From positions 4,016,891 through 4,078,890 of the forward strand of contig NC_049993.1 in the NCBI RefSeq assembly GCF_000003815.2: a DNA stretch of 62,000 nucleotides, given 5' to 3'. The notes under the pieces are model-generated. The model ran no database searches, was not told where the DNA came from, and worked only from the letters and a program-made list of their open reading frames with translations. This DNA comes from Branchiostoma floridae (Eukaryota; Chordata; Leptocardii; Amphioxiformes; Branchiostomatidae). The position numbers and the translations under genes were made by a program. The number at the start of each line of letters is the position of its first letter. Position 1 is the first letter of the stretch. Positions 24,258 to 33,178 of this stretch are shown here, piece by piece.

Positions 24258-24555
24258 CCTTTCTCTCCCTCTTCCACTCTCTCACCGTCTCAGTACCATG
24301 TGAATGATTCTTTATTTATCATCTGGAAGGTATGTAAGAACTGCCCAAGAGAATTTAGACTGATCAATAATATGTTTGATATGACGATCGACACAAAGAG
24401 AGTTGAACATTACCCGGACTATAAAAGTTAAATATGTATTTTCTTCTTTCTTATAGAAGCCAGGCTGGCTGATGATGGGCCGAGGAGAAATAGGCCAGTG
24501 GAAAACTGGGAGATGTGACAGCCAGCATCCCTTTATTTGCAAGAAGCCAAAATGA
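12752..24555 (+). CDS. Type II membrane protein: signal anchor, at least seven EGF modules, C-terminal C-type lectin domain
   Basis: Exons: 12752-12839 ([14 protein letters not shown], cytoplasmic), 16308-16465 (basic RRSVRD then the membrane anchor), 17286-17376, 17819-17962, seven EGF exons (18494-18598, 18731-18841, 19054-19164, 19320-19430, 19561-19671, 19788-19898, 21334-21444), then, after the N gap, lectin exons 23163-23219, 23798-23952 and 24457-24555 (TGA). All joins outside the gap keep frame; most are phase 1. The 17376 junction uses a GC donor (TCAG/GCAAGT). With no signal peptide and one internal anchor, the EGF stalk and lectin head should face outside, so it resembles an innate-recognition or adhesion receptor; the ligand is unknown. 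The first half of the lectin domain and perhaps further EGF exons must lie in 21766-22643. An alternative donor for exon 4 (GGTAGGA/GTAAGT, 17968) is also in phase. Confidence 0.88.
13527..13713. mobile_element. Inverted-repeat element (MITE) in intron 1 of the lectin gene
   Basis: The arms TTGGCCAGGCTCTATGCGGG and, from the right, CTGGCCAGGCTCTTCTCCGG continue inward through GGGCA(G/A)ATGAAG, CTCTGCCGCC and CTAATCTTTC. Total length is about 187 bp and it is non-coding. I found no convincing target duplication. Confidence 0.7.
14394..14549. mobile_element. Inverted-repeat element (MITE) with perfect 9-bp target duplication
   Basis: The flanks ACGTATTGT at 14385-14393 and 14550-14558 are identical. 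The termini are TAGCCTCCACCAGGCTCCGT and, from the right, TAGACTCTACCAGGCTTCGT, continuing GGATCGGT. The 156-bp body is non-coding. The TAG...CTA ends and 9-bp duplication match the element at 5688-5885. Confidence 0.85.
15060..15780 (-). pseudogene. Non-LTR retrotransposon reverse transcriptase fragment, broken
   Basis: On the minus strand, in intron 1 of the lectin gene, the frame reads [31 protein letters not shown], then a stop, then [30 protein letters not shown] and LLEHI. These are the N-terminal fingers motifs of jockey/CR1/L2-type reverse transcriptases. There are stops and frame changes on both sides, and the catalytic YADD region is absent. A dead LINE piece. Confidence 0.8.
16308..16465 (+). 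CDS. Exon: juxtamembrane basic segment and signal-anchor helix of the EGF/lectin protein
   Basis: Fifty-two complete codons, entered in phase 1 after ACAACAG and left in phase 0 at [27 protein letters not shown] is followed by a hydrophobic stretch of about 24 residues (from [12 protein letters not shown] to SVMAV) and then RLGQHEE. Positive charge on the N-terminal side predicts a cytoplasmic N terminus, so type II topology. Confidence 0.85.
17286..17962 (+). CDS. Exons 3-4: extracellular stalk between membrane anchor and EGF modules
   Basis: 17286-17376 encodes [10 protein letters not shown]..., with an N-glycosylation site (NRT) and an amphipathic run ([12 protein letters not shown]). The exon ends TCAG and the intron begins GCAAGT, a GC-AG intron. 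17819-17962 encodes a charged, low-hydrophobicity stretch ([27 protein letters not shown]). The phases agree only if the GC donor is used. I recognise no domain here. Confidence 0.75.
18042..18232. mobile_element. Inverted-repeat element in the intron before EGF 1
   Basis: The left arm AACAGTCTTTGTCAAGGAAT pairs with the right arm read backwards, CCAGTCTTTGTCAAGGAATG. The pairing extends to TTTCTGTGACGTCAC on the left and TTTTCTGTGACCTCAC from the right, about 45 bp per arm. It is non-coding and about 190 bp long. Confidence 0.7.
18494..21444 (+). CDS. Array of seven one-exon EGF modules
   Basis: Each module is a single phase 1-1 exon; six are exactly 111 bp and the first is 105 bp. The consensus is D-I-(N/D)-E-C, then PC(Q/E/K)HG(R/S/T)C, then [16 protein letters not shown] and a final NCQQ or KCQR: six cysteines with the DINEC lead of calcium-binding EGFs. 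Module 1 starts VTNVCATC and so lacks the calcium-site Asp and Glu. Modules 2-5 are almost identical over PCQHGRC...NQDGGYKC and must be recent copies; modules 6 and 7 are more diverged (EHGSC, KHGTC). The module 7 donor is weaker (CAGC/GTGTGT). Intron sequence is duplicated with the exons (19715-19760 resembles 20320-20365). Confidence 0.9.
20505..21000 (-). pseudogene. 3' end of a LINE retrotransposon
   Basis: Read on the minus strand, the end of a reverse-transcriptase ORF is seen ([20 protein letters not shown], then [14 protein letters not shown] and a stop). After it comes a short 3' tail ending TTAAATAAAGTTTGACTTGA with TTTGATT-like repeats. That C-terminal sequence type is common at the end of CR1/L2-like ORF2 proteins. 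It lies in the intron between EGF 6 and EGF 7. Confidence 0.7.
21580..21745. repeat. Short tandem repeat abutting the assembly gap
   Basis: Three imperfect copies of GATCG(G/T)GATC, then TGTCCTAGGACAA or close variants, begin near 21622, 21655 and 21702. The N gap starts 20 bases later, so the repeat may be the reason the assembly broke here. Confidence 0.6.
21766..22643. other. Assembly gap, 878 N
   Basis: No sequence. The lectin gene requires at least one exon here or very close by (the first half of the C-type lectin domain, ending in phase 1). More EGF exons are possible. Confidence 0.99.
22797..22885 (-). mobile_element. tRNA-like head of a SINE
   Basis: On the minus strand it starts TCCCTGTAGCTCAACTGGTA (A-box-like) and has AGTTCAAGCCC (B-box-like) 65 bases later, closed by CAGGGA, which pairs with the TCCCTG start. 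The spacing between boxes is too long and the middle folds poorly for a working tRNA, so a tRNA-derived SINE or tRNA relic is the better reading. The following sequence to about 22740 would be its body. Confidence 0.5.
23163..24555 (+). CDS. C-type lectin domain, C-terminal exons
   Basis: 23163-23219 gives [19 protein letters not shown] with the WIGL core. 23798-23952 gives [19 protein letters not shown], then [15 protein letters not shown]. 24457-24555 gives [16 protein letters not shown], then [14 protein letters not shown] and the stop. The acceptor at 23798 keeps phase; the alternative at 23815 (CTGCAG/CTGTGG) does not. The sugar and calcium motifs are altered: GQPT instead of EPN or QPD, and no WND before the penultimate Cys. 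Classical calcium-dependent sugar binding is therefore doubtful. The exon with the first conserved Cys pair is missing, presumably in the gap. Confidence 0.85.
23985..24290. repeat. Long pyrimidine tract (CT-rich minisatellite) in a lectin-domain intron
   Basis: About 300 bases are almost purely C and T on the plus strand. A higher-order unit, CTCCGCCTTTCTCTCCCTCT plus CT runs of varying length, recurs about three times. It sits directly downstream of the donor at 23953. The open frames across it are low-complexity artefacts. Confidence 0.9.
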
Positions 24556-24618
24556 TAAAACGTTGATTCTGAGGCCAGCAATGTTGATTTGATTATATCA
24601 ATGACATCCTTTAAAAAA

Positions 24619-24624
24619 AATAAA
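24619..24624 (+). promoter_or_regulatory. Polyadenylation signal of the EGF/lectin gene
   Basis: AATAAA lies 64 bases after the TGA at 24553-24555, giving a very short 3' UTR. Beyond it, 24625-25282 holds no gene that I can recognise. Confidence 0.5.
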
Positions 24625-25282
24625 ACCGATGCGTGCGTTCGAATGAATTGTTACCTTTATTTTGAAATCTAAGGGGTCAGGAAGGTTGAAGTCATGGCTA
24701 AACACACAAAGTATGGCATAGAGAAGAACGATGCATGTTTTTAAATTTTGTTCTCTCGCATTTCTTTGGGTTTTGAATATCCTTTGGCATTCATACATTC
24801 ATTCATACAGTAGTAACCAGTTTTCGATTTTTTTTCAATTTACGGCAAATATGTGCTCAATTTACAGCTGTTTTGTACGATTTACAATATTCTTGAAAAC
24901 GGATGAAAATTGGTGCGCGCGTGGATGTCATCCATATAGTCACATCAACATAGCCTAACGAGAAATGGAGGACTGGGATGTATCCCTGGGATGCCCGGAA
25001 AACATCAAATGATAGCAAGTAAATGCCTCATGGTCTCATTCATGAGTAATTGCTTTGCGTTGTGGCCTATATTAAACACATGTCTTACTTGGACGCTTTC
25101 CCAAAGAACCTAAAAGAATAATACCCGTACCCTTACGTCTATATGTTGAGCACATTTACTCTACATAAGACCATGCCCATTTGATTATATACATGTAGAT
25201 AACATCCTCTGCTCACTATGCAGCTGCGTTGTACAATTTAGAGGATGGTTGAAAAATTGTTTTTTGGAAACGGCGAATGTAA

Positions 25283-25585
25283 TGTGGCTGTACCTAAAGT
25301 TTTTATCATTATTGTATCATTATGAGTAGCTGTGTCTAAAGTTTTTGATCATTATTTTACCATTATTAGTGGCTGTACTTAAAGTTTTTTATCATTATTC
25401 CATCATTGTGAGTGGCTGTACCTGAAGTTTTTTATCATTATTTTGCCATTGTGAGTGACTGTACCTGAAGTTTTTTTAATCATTATTTTACCATTGTGAG
25501 TGGCTGTACCTAACGTTTTTATCATTAGTTTACTATTATAAGTGGCTGTATCTAAAGTTTTTTAGCATTATTTGTGGCTGTCTTA
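25283..25585. repeat. Minisatellite, about seven copies of a 43-bp unit
   Basis: Each unit starts GTGGCTGTACCTAAAGTTTT (with variants) and continues TATCATTATTTTACCATTGT. Copies begin near 25283, 25326, 25370, 25412, 25455, 25500 and 25542, with a partial one at 25573. Confidence 0.85.
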
Positions 25586-25939
25586 GAATGGGAATGGGTA
25601 TCATATAAACAATTTTTTAAAAAGTCTAGTAAGGGGAATAAATATTGACAGTCGGAAATTATGATATATTTCAAGATGGCACAAAAGTGAAATTTTATTA
25701 TAGGTGCCTCTAGTCACCCATTTATATAATAAAATTTTGTAGAAGTCTGATTGTTTCTTAGCGAAGCACATTATGACAACAGCCTCTTCACGATATCATT
25801 TAATTTGTGCCTTGTCAATAGGCATTTTACAACTGTGTATTTTCTTCACCACGTCATGCGTGGGATCCATACTGGATGATATCCTGGAATTAAACTATCA
25901 AAGTCATCTGTGGGTCAGAGTGTGCTGTTTTTGTCTCCG

Positions 25940-27012
25940 CGCTATGTTTAGGAGTGGTGTTTACAGCTGGGTGCAATTTCACCACAGCAATGAAAGCGCT
26001 GCAAAAAAATGTCCAGGGCTCTTTTCAGCATCAAAACAGTGTATTGTAAACTATTTGATGCCTGCGTAGTCCCAATATTAATTTACGGTGCAGAGGTGTG
26101 GGGCAAGAGTGGATTGAATGACAAGTCTCCACTTGAACATCTTAAGTTTTGTAAATCAATATTAGGCGTAAGAAAAATGCGAGTAATCTTGGAACAAGGG
26201 CAGAACTTGGAAGGTATCTCCTGTGGATCGAAGTGTACACAAGATTGTATTCATATTACAAACGATTAGTTTAAAAAATACCATCAAACAGCCTTCGATT
26301 TGCAGCTTTCCTTGTTCAACAGGACTTACACAAACGTAAAATCCCATGTTGGCTATCCTGGAGGAGTCAGGTTTTGCCTACCTTCTGCTAAATATTGATC
26401 ACAACCCTTAATTCGCTCAGTCCGAAGTAAAACAAAGACTGAAAGACACCTTTCCTCAAAACTTTTACTCAGATCTTAACTCTCCTGGCACGAAGGAAAA
26501 CCAACGAAATAAGCTAAGAACCTACAGAAAATTTAAGAATTGAATGAAAGAGAAAAATACCTGGATATAACAAATTTTAGCTATCGCCGAGACATGACTA
26601 AACTAAGGATCAGCGATCGCCCATTGGAAATTGAAGCTGGTAGATACAACCAAATTCCGCCTAATGATAGACTATGTATATTTTGCGATAAGAACCACAT
26701 GCATGTAGAAAACCAAATACACTTTGTCCTAGAGTGTTCACTGTACTATGATCTTCGCAATACATTCGTTAATGCTACACATGTAGATCAGAAATATGCA
26801 CCCATAACGAAGGAAGATGTGTTCAAATATCTCATGTCATCATCTGACCACGATATACTGGAAAATCTCTGTATAAGTTCATCTACAAATGTTTAAGGAA
26901 GAGAGAAGATGCATATAAACTATAGTATATGTATAATTTTTCGTTTACTACCTTTTGTACCAAACTGACTGCATTTAGCCCCAATGGGGCATGAAAATGC
27001 AATAAACTTCAT
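25940..27012 (+). pseudogene. LINE reverse transcriptase C-terminal region, frameshifted
   Basis: Pieces in different plus frames read FDACVVPILIYGAEVWG, HLKFCKSILGV, then LRISDRPLEIEAGRYNQIP, RLCIFCDKN, ENQIHFVLECSLYYDLRN. This is the thumb/connection region and the C-x2-C...H-x4-C knuckle found at the end of non-LTR ORF2 proteins. The 3' tail ends near AATGCAATAAACTTCATTGA. At least three frame breaks make it non-functional. Confidence 0.8.
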
Positions 27013-28442
27013 TGATTATTATTCATTGTTATAAATCATCAAGTGATTTAAGGACACTGAGGACAAAGGCAGGTATGATTTTCAAGAGTCTAGTTCTTCC
27101 TGTCTTCGGCTATACCAAGTTCTTTTCATTCTGCATTTCGATACAGCCCTCATATTCTCCAACACTCTAAGTCCATCCCTGCTGTAACAGCTGACGTTTT
27201 TACAGTTGGGATGGACCTTTGACGCTTAATACGTTGGCTAGAACCACAGACTTTCACCTAAGCACATACTACAGACATAATCTTAGACTTCGCTTATCCT
27301 TCTACATATCTCTCACTCTTTTAAAATATTGTAATAAGAGAGGTATCAGATTCACTCACTCAAAATGTGGAAATTGATACTCACAAACCTCAATGACATC
27401 GTAAAAAATAAGTCATAAACCATGATAGTTTCAGTCAGTTTATTTATGCTTGAAAGTACAATACTACAATGGTATTGTGCATACAAGATAAGAAAAGTGT
27501 CTTCAATGTCAAAAATTAAACAGTCAAACCTGGCCTTAGTATCCAGTCAAGGGACTGAGATAAACGTGTAGCTGAGGAGAAAGATTACAGACAAGTCGGT
27601 TGATTTATTGACGTTTAAATGATATTAATATCATTCTACAGGAATGATATCTTCTCTTATGAGATGCAGTGATCTATTTAAGTTTATGTTTTTATGTATA
27701 CAAATCGACTTCATCATTAATAAAGTATTAGATTCGTGTTCATAAAACATTTTTAATGACTGGTTAACCCCTAAAGCAGCAAAAAAGGTTTTAGTTACGA
27801 AAATTACTATGTGTATCAAAAGTGTTCTGACCCCAGTATTAAAATGAGATTAATAGCCGACGGAGACAATTTTTTAGCTATCCTCAATTGGAAATTGTTG
27901 CTGCTACGTCGTAGGCTGGGTGCTGCCGTTTTATCAATTTTGGTTGTTGAAAAGGAGTTGTGGTGCTCTCTGTAAAAAGTGGTAACTGGTTGGGAAAGAC
28001 AATTGGTTGCTTAACAGAGGGTCTTAACTATCTAAAGTTGGATGGGACTGTTTGTGGTTTGTCACTAGCAGTGATTTGCTGCGATAGGTGGTTGGCCGAC
28101 CAGCTTTGACTGCAGTAAGACAGGTAACTGATAATCGTCCTATAAATCTAAGTTCAGCATAATTAACACCATCACTACAAACTATTAACACCATCACTCC
28201 AAACACATAGGTCATCCAATAATCAAAGCAATCATAGCATTCTGTTACTAAGATAGTACCCATGGCGTCATGGATCATACATGTACACATAGGAAATGCA
28301 AAAACTTCCAGGTATGCATGAGGTATATAATGACAGGGATACATCTGGTAAAAGCAGCTTACTGCTTATGTAAGTACTTTAGGAATCATTTTCCACTCAC
28401 TGAGGTCAACATCCATAGACCGTCACAACACATTCCTTTTAG
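27013..28442. other. Intergenic; no gene recognised
   Basis: AT-rich sequence with scattered short frames without domain signal. Nothing I would annotate apart from a small local duplication near 28165-28205 (ACCATCACT...AAACTATTAACACC). Confidence 0.4.
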
Positions 28443-28704
28443 AAGGCCGGCACAATGCTGTCAAAATATCTTAACACGGCACAATGCTATCAAAATAGCT
28501 CAACAAGGCACAATGCTATCAAAATAGCTCAACAAGGCACAATGCTATCAAAATAGCTCAACAAGGCACAATACTATCAAAATATCTTAACAAGGCACAC
28601 GGGTATCTAAATAGCTCAACAAGGCACAATGCTATCAAAATAGCTCAACAAGGCACAATGCTATCAAAATAGCTCAACAACGCTCAATACTATCGAAATA
28701 TCTA
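28443..28704. repeat. 29-bp satellite array, about nine units
   Basis: The unit is AACAAGGCACAATGCTATCA followed by AAATAGCTC or AAATATCTT. Units abut without spacers. One variant, ACACGGGTATCTAAATA, also appears in the second array at 30195. Confidence 0.9.
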
Positions 28705-30194
28705 GATAAATAACTAGAAAGGCCGACATTTGTTTGAGAGCAAATACAGCATGTTTCAGCCATCTCCCTCCCCATGCAACAATAGACTATTTCAAAATCA
28801 CCCATTTGAAAAATCACTTTTACTAATGACGATTCAACGAAAAATGAATCTTACAAAATTCCCCCGTTCAAGAATGGACTCCAGTGCAGCCTATGTGAAT
28901 TTGCACAATAGACCAGTCCAGAAATACTCACACTAAAACCTTGGCCTTTTGAATAAGAAACCAAATCCAAAATTGAATTCAGCAAAAAAGGTCCCAGTGC
29001 ATGAAAAGGTATGATAGACCAGTCTAAAAACACTTCCACTAAAAATTGAATTTTGAATCATCACCCGTCCAAAACTGAATTTGAAAAAATCCCCCTTCCG
29101 TGTGCAAAAATGGACTCTTCCATGTAAAGTAGAGCAGTCCAAAAATAAATCCGCTAAAATAGGACTTTGACATAATCACTGAAGTCCAAAAAAATGGATT
29201 TTTAAAAAAGCCCCCCTCCATGCAAAAATGGACTCTTCCAGCACACCCATGCAAAACTGCAAATTAGACCAGTCCAAAAATAACCCTACTGAAAGATTTT
29301 GACAAACTAGAAGTCACCAAAGTCCAAAATATGAATTTTAAAATAATCCACCCTCCGTGCGAGAATAGACTCTTCCAGCACACCTTCTGTAAAATTGCAA
29401 AATAGACCTGTCCAAAAATACACCCACTGAAAGACTTCACCATTCCAATGATGAATTTAAAAGAAAATGAACCCCTCCGTGTAAGAATGGACTCTACCAG
29501 ATAACACCGGGCTCGCTGATTGGCTGCCACCTCCCCCTTTTTAGGATATAGATTCAGGCTAAGTGATTGGTTACCTATCTAATTAGATTAAATAGACATA
29601 CATGCCAGTAGGTGCAATCTGCAGCTGAGGATCAACGACCTTAAGGTCATTGACCCTTCTGGCTATTGGAAAATGACAAAAAATCCCCAAATATATCATT
29701 TTGAAGTAGTTTATGCCAAAAATTATACATGTGTCATTTGAATGAATATCTAGTGCACCCTTTTATCAAAATTTAGGTCATTTGGTTTTAAAACCAGAGC
29801 ACAAGAGCCAAAAGTGTACGTTTTTGGTCATAAAATGGCCAAATAATCGCAAAATTAAGCATTTTGTTGTACTGTATGCCTCAAGTGTTAATGAATCCAT
29901 GTGCGCATATGTCTAGGGCACTCCTATACTAAATTTCAGGTCATCCGGTTCTAAAACAAGGGTACATGTGAGATGACCAAAAACCTTAATAAAATCATTT
30001 TAAAGGCAGATATGAAAAAAAAATGAAAAAAAACGTTTGGGGTATTGGCCCACTCTACCCTTGTGCCAAATTTCAAGCCATTCAGTTCAGGAACAACAGA
30101 GATACCGTGTTCCGAAGATTTGACAGGAGAAAGAAGAAGAAGAAACATTACGAATACAATATATTTCACCATACCTATGGTATGGCTGAAATAT
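28705..30194. mobile_element. Non-coding interspersed element inserted in the 29-bp satellite
   Basis: It starts AACTAGAAAGGCCGACAT (28726). 28900-29510 is an internally repetitive part of about 110-120 bp units containing ATAGACCAGTCCAAAAATA, CTGAAAG, CCCCTCCGTG and AATGGACTCTTCCAG. A second part (29640-30194) has TCATTTGGTTTTAAAACCAG-type words and ends with GAAGAAGAAGAAACATTACG and TTTCACCATACCTATGGTAT. A related shorter copy is at 49122-49890. Superfamily not identified. Confidence 0.6.
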
Positions 30195-30456
30195 AACAAG
30201 GCACACGGGTATCTAAATATCTTAACAAGGCACAATGCTATCAAAATAGCTCAACAAGGCACAATGTTATCAAAATAGCTCAACAAGGCACAATGCTATC
30301 AAAATAGCTCAACAAGGCACAATGACATCAAAATATCTTAACAAGTCACAATTCTTTCATAATATCTTAACAAGTCACAATGCTATCACAATATTTTAAC
30401 ATGGCACAATACTATCAAAATATTTTAACAAGACACATGGGTATCAAAATATCTTA
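30195..30456. repeat. 29-bp satellite array, second block, truncated by the gap
   Basis: Nine units of the same 29-bp repeat as 28443-28704 in the same orientation, running into the N gap at 30457. Confidence 0.9.
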
Positions 30457-30556
30457 NNNNNNNNNNNNNNNNNNNNNNNNNNNNNNNNNNNNNNNNNNNN
30501 NNNNNNNNNNNNNNNNNNNNNNNNNNNNNNNNNNNNNNNNNNNNNNNNNNNNNNNN
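30457..30556. other. Assembly gap, 100 N
   Basis: Exactly 100 N, the usual placeholder for unknown length. It follows a satellite array, so the real array may be much longer. Confidence 0.99.
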
Positions 30557-30690
30557 GATAACCACCTCATAAACCACCTCGTTCGCTACGCTCACTCGGT
30601 GGTTTATTCGGTGGTTATCGCACCTGACCAGGGATTATCTCACCATATACACCTCGGGTTGGGGCATTAACCCCTTTATTATCAAGGCAC
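30557..30690. repeat. Hairpin-headed interspersed repeat, fuller copy of the 1-50 repeat
   Basis: GATAACCACCTCATAAACCA is mirrored by GGTTTATTCGGTGGTTATC, giving a strong hairpin with CTCGTTCGCTACGCTCACTC in the loop. It is followed by CTCACCATATACACCTCGGG and GGCATTAACCC. A diverged copy lies at 37433-37555. Confidence 0.7.
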
Positions 30691-32930
30691 AAGGCTATAC
30701 AGGTAAAGGTACACAACAAGATGACGTTTCAGATGTCTTTTATTAGTGAATGGGGAGATATATATGAAGACAACTGGAACTAGACTGTCAATTTAATGCA
30801 ATTAATTCAGCGAACAGGTGTAAAAATACCTGTTATTACGTGTGAGCTCCCTAACGACCACAGGAACACATATTTGCTTAGAAGGCTAGAGTCGATTCCA
30901 TATTACCGAGAGGGTGTTTCTTGCCTTTTGTTCCAACAATTTGGAAATCTTTGTAACAATCTAACTGTGATAAGTAACTGTTTAGAACTATTTACAACAT
31001 CTATGTGACGTTCTAAATGTTTCTATAGTATTCAAACATGTTAGAAACATTTCTAACATCAAATACATTATTTCTGTTAGTTTCTAAACTGTTCCAACAT
31101 AGATGCATCATTTGTGATCACATGTTCGAACATGGAAACAATATGATGAAACTGGGTCAGTGGGCTGGGAAGAGGGCAATTCACACATCCCTGCCAAGTG
31201 CAGGAAATTATGTCTGTCTGCCACCTTCTCACAAAAGACTCACCAGAAAATCTAAAAATACAAGAGCTAAACAAAGGACCAAGCTTAGCAGCTTTGTTTA
31301 TGGGGTCAATAAAAGTTTTCATGGAGGGAAAAAATGACACAAAATGTTGGAACATGTTGGAACAATAACAAAAACACATAGATGTTTGAAAATTGTTCTA
31401 AATAAAGAGATATTGATATCATTTCTTTCCCAAATGTTCCAACAAATATAAAAAGTTTCAAACATGTTTGAACTTTCATTTTGAAATGTTTGAACAATTA
31501 CGAACTTTAGTGACTGAAATGTTCTTTTACTCAAAATAGTTCAAACTTATTACAAATATTACTTCAAAACCATCTCGGTGACTTGGAATTGACGCTATTG
31601 TAGCATATTCTAATTCATCATGCAAATTTAAGTTTTAGATTATTTCTATCCGTTGATGATCACCTTTACTTAACTCGACCGAACGCAAGATGTTTTGACA
31701 CTTCCGTCACTGACTACCACGCTATAAGAACGTTTTCTTGTAGTATGATTCAAACAGTTACATAATTGATTTTTTTTTTCATTTATTCTCTTTTAAAGTC
31801 ATAAACGAAATCGGTCCCTGTGGGTTACGAAAACTGCTAGTGGGCCCAAACATATTCATTGAAATAACTATCCAGAGAACAAGAGCTTATCATCTTCTAC
31901 TCAAAGCCCATTACTTTAGCATGTCTAGAAATGAGATATAAAAAATCCATCCCATCAAGGATCCATGGTCTAATTTGAATTTAGTTTGTCAACACCTACA
32001 AAGATTCCAACCCATTTCTTCGGTCATTCCGCCAACAAACAAACCCATGAACAAACTCAGGCACGCACAAACAAGCCCAAAGACAACGGCAACGAAAACA
32101 AAACCTTATTTGCGAAGGAAAATTTCATACAGGTTATTGATTGATTGATTGAGAACACAACAAATATAGAATTGATATCAATAGCAATAAAACATTCATG
32201 TCATATCTCCTTCATCATGGAAATACATCGGTTGAACATCGGCAAACTTCTTCCGACCTGCATCCCGAATTACGGATTGTCGGTACCTGAAAGGAAGAAT
32301 AAATTAGTCATCTGCACCTTGAAGTCATTGGACTATTTGTTCAGTGATTGATATTACTAGTAGACTGGTATTCCTGGAATCCTTACTGACCCTACAAATC
32401 ACTTATTACTCGTACTTACTTTAATTGTACCCTCTCCGGGAAACTCAGTTGGTTAAGGGATAATTTGGACATCAATGGTTTATCTTCCGTGTGTGCCATA
32501 TTTTTTTTTCTCTTGAAATCTTTCTCAGTAGTTTTTGTTCCATGTTATTCTTTCTATTGTTTTGGATTCACTTTTCTTTTGCGTGTCACTGGAAGAGTCC
32601 ATTCCTGTGCTGAGGAACAATTTCTATTCAAATTCCATTTCGCAATGGGATCATTTGTTTTTAGTGTTCCAAGTTTTTGGCATTTCCTTTATATATGGCC
32701 GTAAAAGACAAGAAGTACTTTCCACAAGTTGTTTTTACATTTCAGTTTTGCAAAAATTTTAGAGACAATCCATTTTTACACAAGGAGGGCGATGAATGAA
32801 CTAACCTGTATTTTCTCCCAAATGTTACCTTCCTAGCCTTTATGGTAATATGTCTTCCAGAAGGAAATTCGAAGAAAACGCACTGCTTATAGATATAAGG
32901 CAGGGAGATAGCAGGGATAAGGAACAAACC
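30691..32930. other. Intergenic region downstream of the death-domain adaptor; palindrome-rich
   Basis: No exon recognised. Between 30910 and 31560 the words GTTCCAACA, GTTTGAAACA/GTTTGAACA and palindromes such as CATGTTCGAACATG (31120-31133) recur in both orientations about a dozen times. From 31560 to 32930 I see nothing definite. Confidence 0.4.
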
Positions 32931-33178
32931 TTATAACATGTCAGCAACGGCCCTTTTGCCGATTTTTTTCAGAGCGGTCTCCAGACGTTTCGATGTGGCA
33001 GCTTTGCCCTTCTTGTCTCCCCACCTAGTAAGGACCTCCAAACATCTACGACGATGGACTTTGTGCTGGTCTCTGATTTCGTCAGTCTCGTTGTGGTCAA
33101 ACCCCAGTTCACGAGCTAGGTCATCCCATGCACTGCCGACTTTTCTACTGACGAAATTGAAATGGCTGGACACATCGT
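32931..33178 (-). CDS. Death domain C of the adaptor, terminal exon
   Basis: DVSSHFNFVSRKVGSAWDDL, HNETDEIRDQHKVHRRRC, GKAATSKRLETALKK, AVADML then TAA. It is preceded by a small basic exon (34161-34105, EPPVKRRRRAGKK). It is colinear with domains A and B to the last codon, but where they read TTA GAA G/GTTTGTT this one reads TTA TAA GGTTTGTT, so the stop sits directly against a preserved donor-like sequence. Confidence 0.87.

Noticed and set aside
23843-24431. Long overlapping open frames of 110-175 codons on both strands
   Set aside because: They run through a CT-rich tract and encode only Ser/Leu or Arg/Glu runs; the real coding part is the lectin exon ending at 23952.
28443-30456. Regular 29-bp repeats that might look like a CRISPR array
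   Set aside because: Units abut directly with no unique spacers, and the context is animal DNA. It is a satellite.
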